A stretch of DNA of 6,978 nucleotides from Woeseia sp. (GTDB lineage Bacteria; Pseudomonadota; Gammaproteobacteria; Steroidobacterales; Woeseiaceae), in NCBI GenBank assembly GCA_018701055.1, contig JABIUH010000147.1:1-6978 (forward strand), read 5' to 3'. The position numbers were made by a program, and so were the translations under genes. Positions 6,045-6,978 of this stretch are shown piece by piece. The notes beneath the pieces were generated by a model that did not search any database, was not told the origin of the DNA, and saw only the letters and a program-made list of their open reading frames with translations. Each line of letters starts with the position of its first letter. Positions within the stretch are counted from its first letter, which is position 1.

Positions 6045-6959
6045 TTAGTCAGTCACATCCGGTTCGATAAAACACCATTTCAAATCGGGGATTTCTTCTT
6101 TCAGTCGTCGTTCGAGCCCATTAATGTCCTCAACCGCCTGATCTATATCGATGCCCGATTTCAACCTAATTTTAGCTGCCAATAAAGTATCCGGACCAAA
6201 TTGCAGTGTTATTGCGTTGAATACTTCAACGATGTCCTCGTCGTCCCGAATGATGTCATCGATAGCCTTTTGAATAATCGGATCTGCTGATCGTCCAACC
6301 AGTAATGAACGAACGCGAATCGTCAGGAACACTGAAATGACGATCAAGATAACGCCAATGCACATTGAACCGATTGCATCGAATACCGTGTTTCCAGTGA
6401 TCGACGCAAGCGAGATAAAAAACAACGCCAATGCCAATCCCAATAGCGCGGCCACATCCTCACCAAGCACAACGACTAACTCCGAACTGCGCGTATGTTT
6501 TAGCCACTCACGAAAGGGTCGCTCGCCCCGAATTAATGATATTTCTCGCAAGCAGCCAAGGAGCGAAAATCCTTCGAGCACAACGGCAACCGATAGGACA
6601 CCAATCGCTATCCAAACATTAGATAAGGGTTCTGGATGATTAAACTTATGTACGCCCTCATAGATCGAAAATAGGCCGCCTAAGCTGAACAACATCAGCG
6701 CAACAATAAAACTCCAAAAATAACTGGATTTACCGTATCCCAAAGGATGTTCGGGGTCGGGTGCCTTTTGGGACTGGCGCAATCCCAAATACAGAAGTAC
6801 CTGATTTCCAGTATCGGCATACGAGTGAATCGCTTCGGCGAGCATGCTGCCAGACCCAGTAACCCAGGCCGCCCAGGTTTTCGCCACCGCGATGCCGCCG
6901 TTTGCCATGAAGGCGTATAGGATTGCGCGCGCGGTTCCGCCGTGTTTGGAATTTGACAT
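6045..6959 (-). CDS. Cation diffusion facilitator, ZnT9 (SLC30A9)-like
   Basis: Inner-membrane divalent-cation transporter of the CDF family, probably moving zinc or a similar metal against protons. Six membrane segments lie within about residues 10-220, and a cytosolic metal-type domain runs from about 225 to 304. The closest pattern I recall is the human ZnT9 branch: AEAIHSYADTGNQ (41-53, giving the TM2 site H45 and D49), SQKAPDPEHPLGYG (63-76), LGEDVAALLGL in TM5 (165-175), and ASITGNTVFDAIGS (185-198). In this branch the TM5 position that is HxxxD or DxxxD in YiiP is replaced by E167-D168, so metal coordination should differ from YiiP. There is no histidine-rich loop. The ATG is chosen because the protein aligns from its start; upstream only a weak GAG lies before it. 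The gene stands alone, facing the MscS gene across a shared terminator. Substrate is inferred from family only. Confidence 0.93.
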   Translation of the reverse strand: MSNSKHGGTARAILYAFMANGGIAVAKTWAAWVTGSGSMLAEAIHSYADTGNQVLLYLGLRQSQKAPDPEHPLGYGKSSYFWSFIVALMLFSLGGLFSIYEGVHKFNHPEPLSNVWIAIGVLSVAVVLEGFSLLGCLREISLIRGERPFREWLKHTRSSELVVVLGEDVAALLGLALALFFISLASITGNTVFDAIGSMCIGVILIVISVFLTIRVRSLLVGRSADPIIQKAIDDIIRDDEDIVEVFNAITLQFGPDTLLAAKIRLKSGIDIDQAVEDINGLERRLKEEIPDLKWCFIEPDVTD

Positions 6960-6978
6960 AGTGACTCGTTTTTTCAGA

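Overview
The window carries eight protein-coding genes and reads as ordinary chromosomal DNA of a proteobacterium, most likely a gammaproteobacterium. The best pointers are a 107-residue Azotobacter-type seven-iron ferredoxin (FdxA), an MscS channel close to the E. coli protein in length and pore sequence, and clean Shine-Dalgarno/terminator signals. Base composition is near half GC and looks even throughout. I see no rRNA, tRNA, CRISPR array, insertion sequence, integrase or phage gene. The taxonomic placement is inference from protein resemblance only.

Layout. (1) 2-802 (+): the end of a HupE/UreJ-type membrane protein, cut by the left edge. (2) 832-1155 (-): fdxA, convergent with it after only 29 bp. 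(3) 1274-1819 (-): a secreted SRPBCC-fold protein. (4) 1820-2118: a divergent intergenic region holding the signals for genes on both sides, plus a small hairpin and a short palindrome. (5) 2119-2979 (+): a rhomboid intramembrane protease with a cytosolic N-terminal domain; its true start is uncertain. (6) 3053-4177 (+): a membrane-anchored beta-propeller protein of the yellow/major royal jelly protein family. (7) 4241-5119 (+) and 5123-5971 (+): an EamA-type drug/metabolite transporter and an MscS channel three bases apart, very likely co-transcribed. (8) A strong bidirectional terminator at 6012-6039. (9) 6045-6959 (-): a cation diffusion facilitator of the ZnT9 (SLC30A9) type.

How the genes relate. 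Six of the eight are membrane or envelope proteins: metal-type permease, secreted SRPBCC, rhomboid, anchored propeller, EamA, MscS and CDF cover transport, osmotic protection and envelope proteolysis, with ferredoxin as the one clearly soluble cytosolic protein. Only the EamA-MscS pair looks like a tight operon. The rhomboid and propeller genes follow in the same direction with 60-75 bp gaps and may be read with them. I found no defence system, biosynthetic cluster or other clearly new system; the points worth checking are the rhomboid start and N-terminal domain, the EamA-MscS coupling, the secreted SRPBCC protein, and a few small palindromes.
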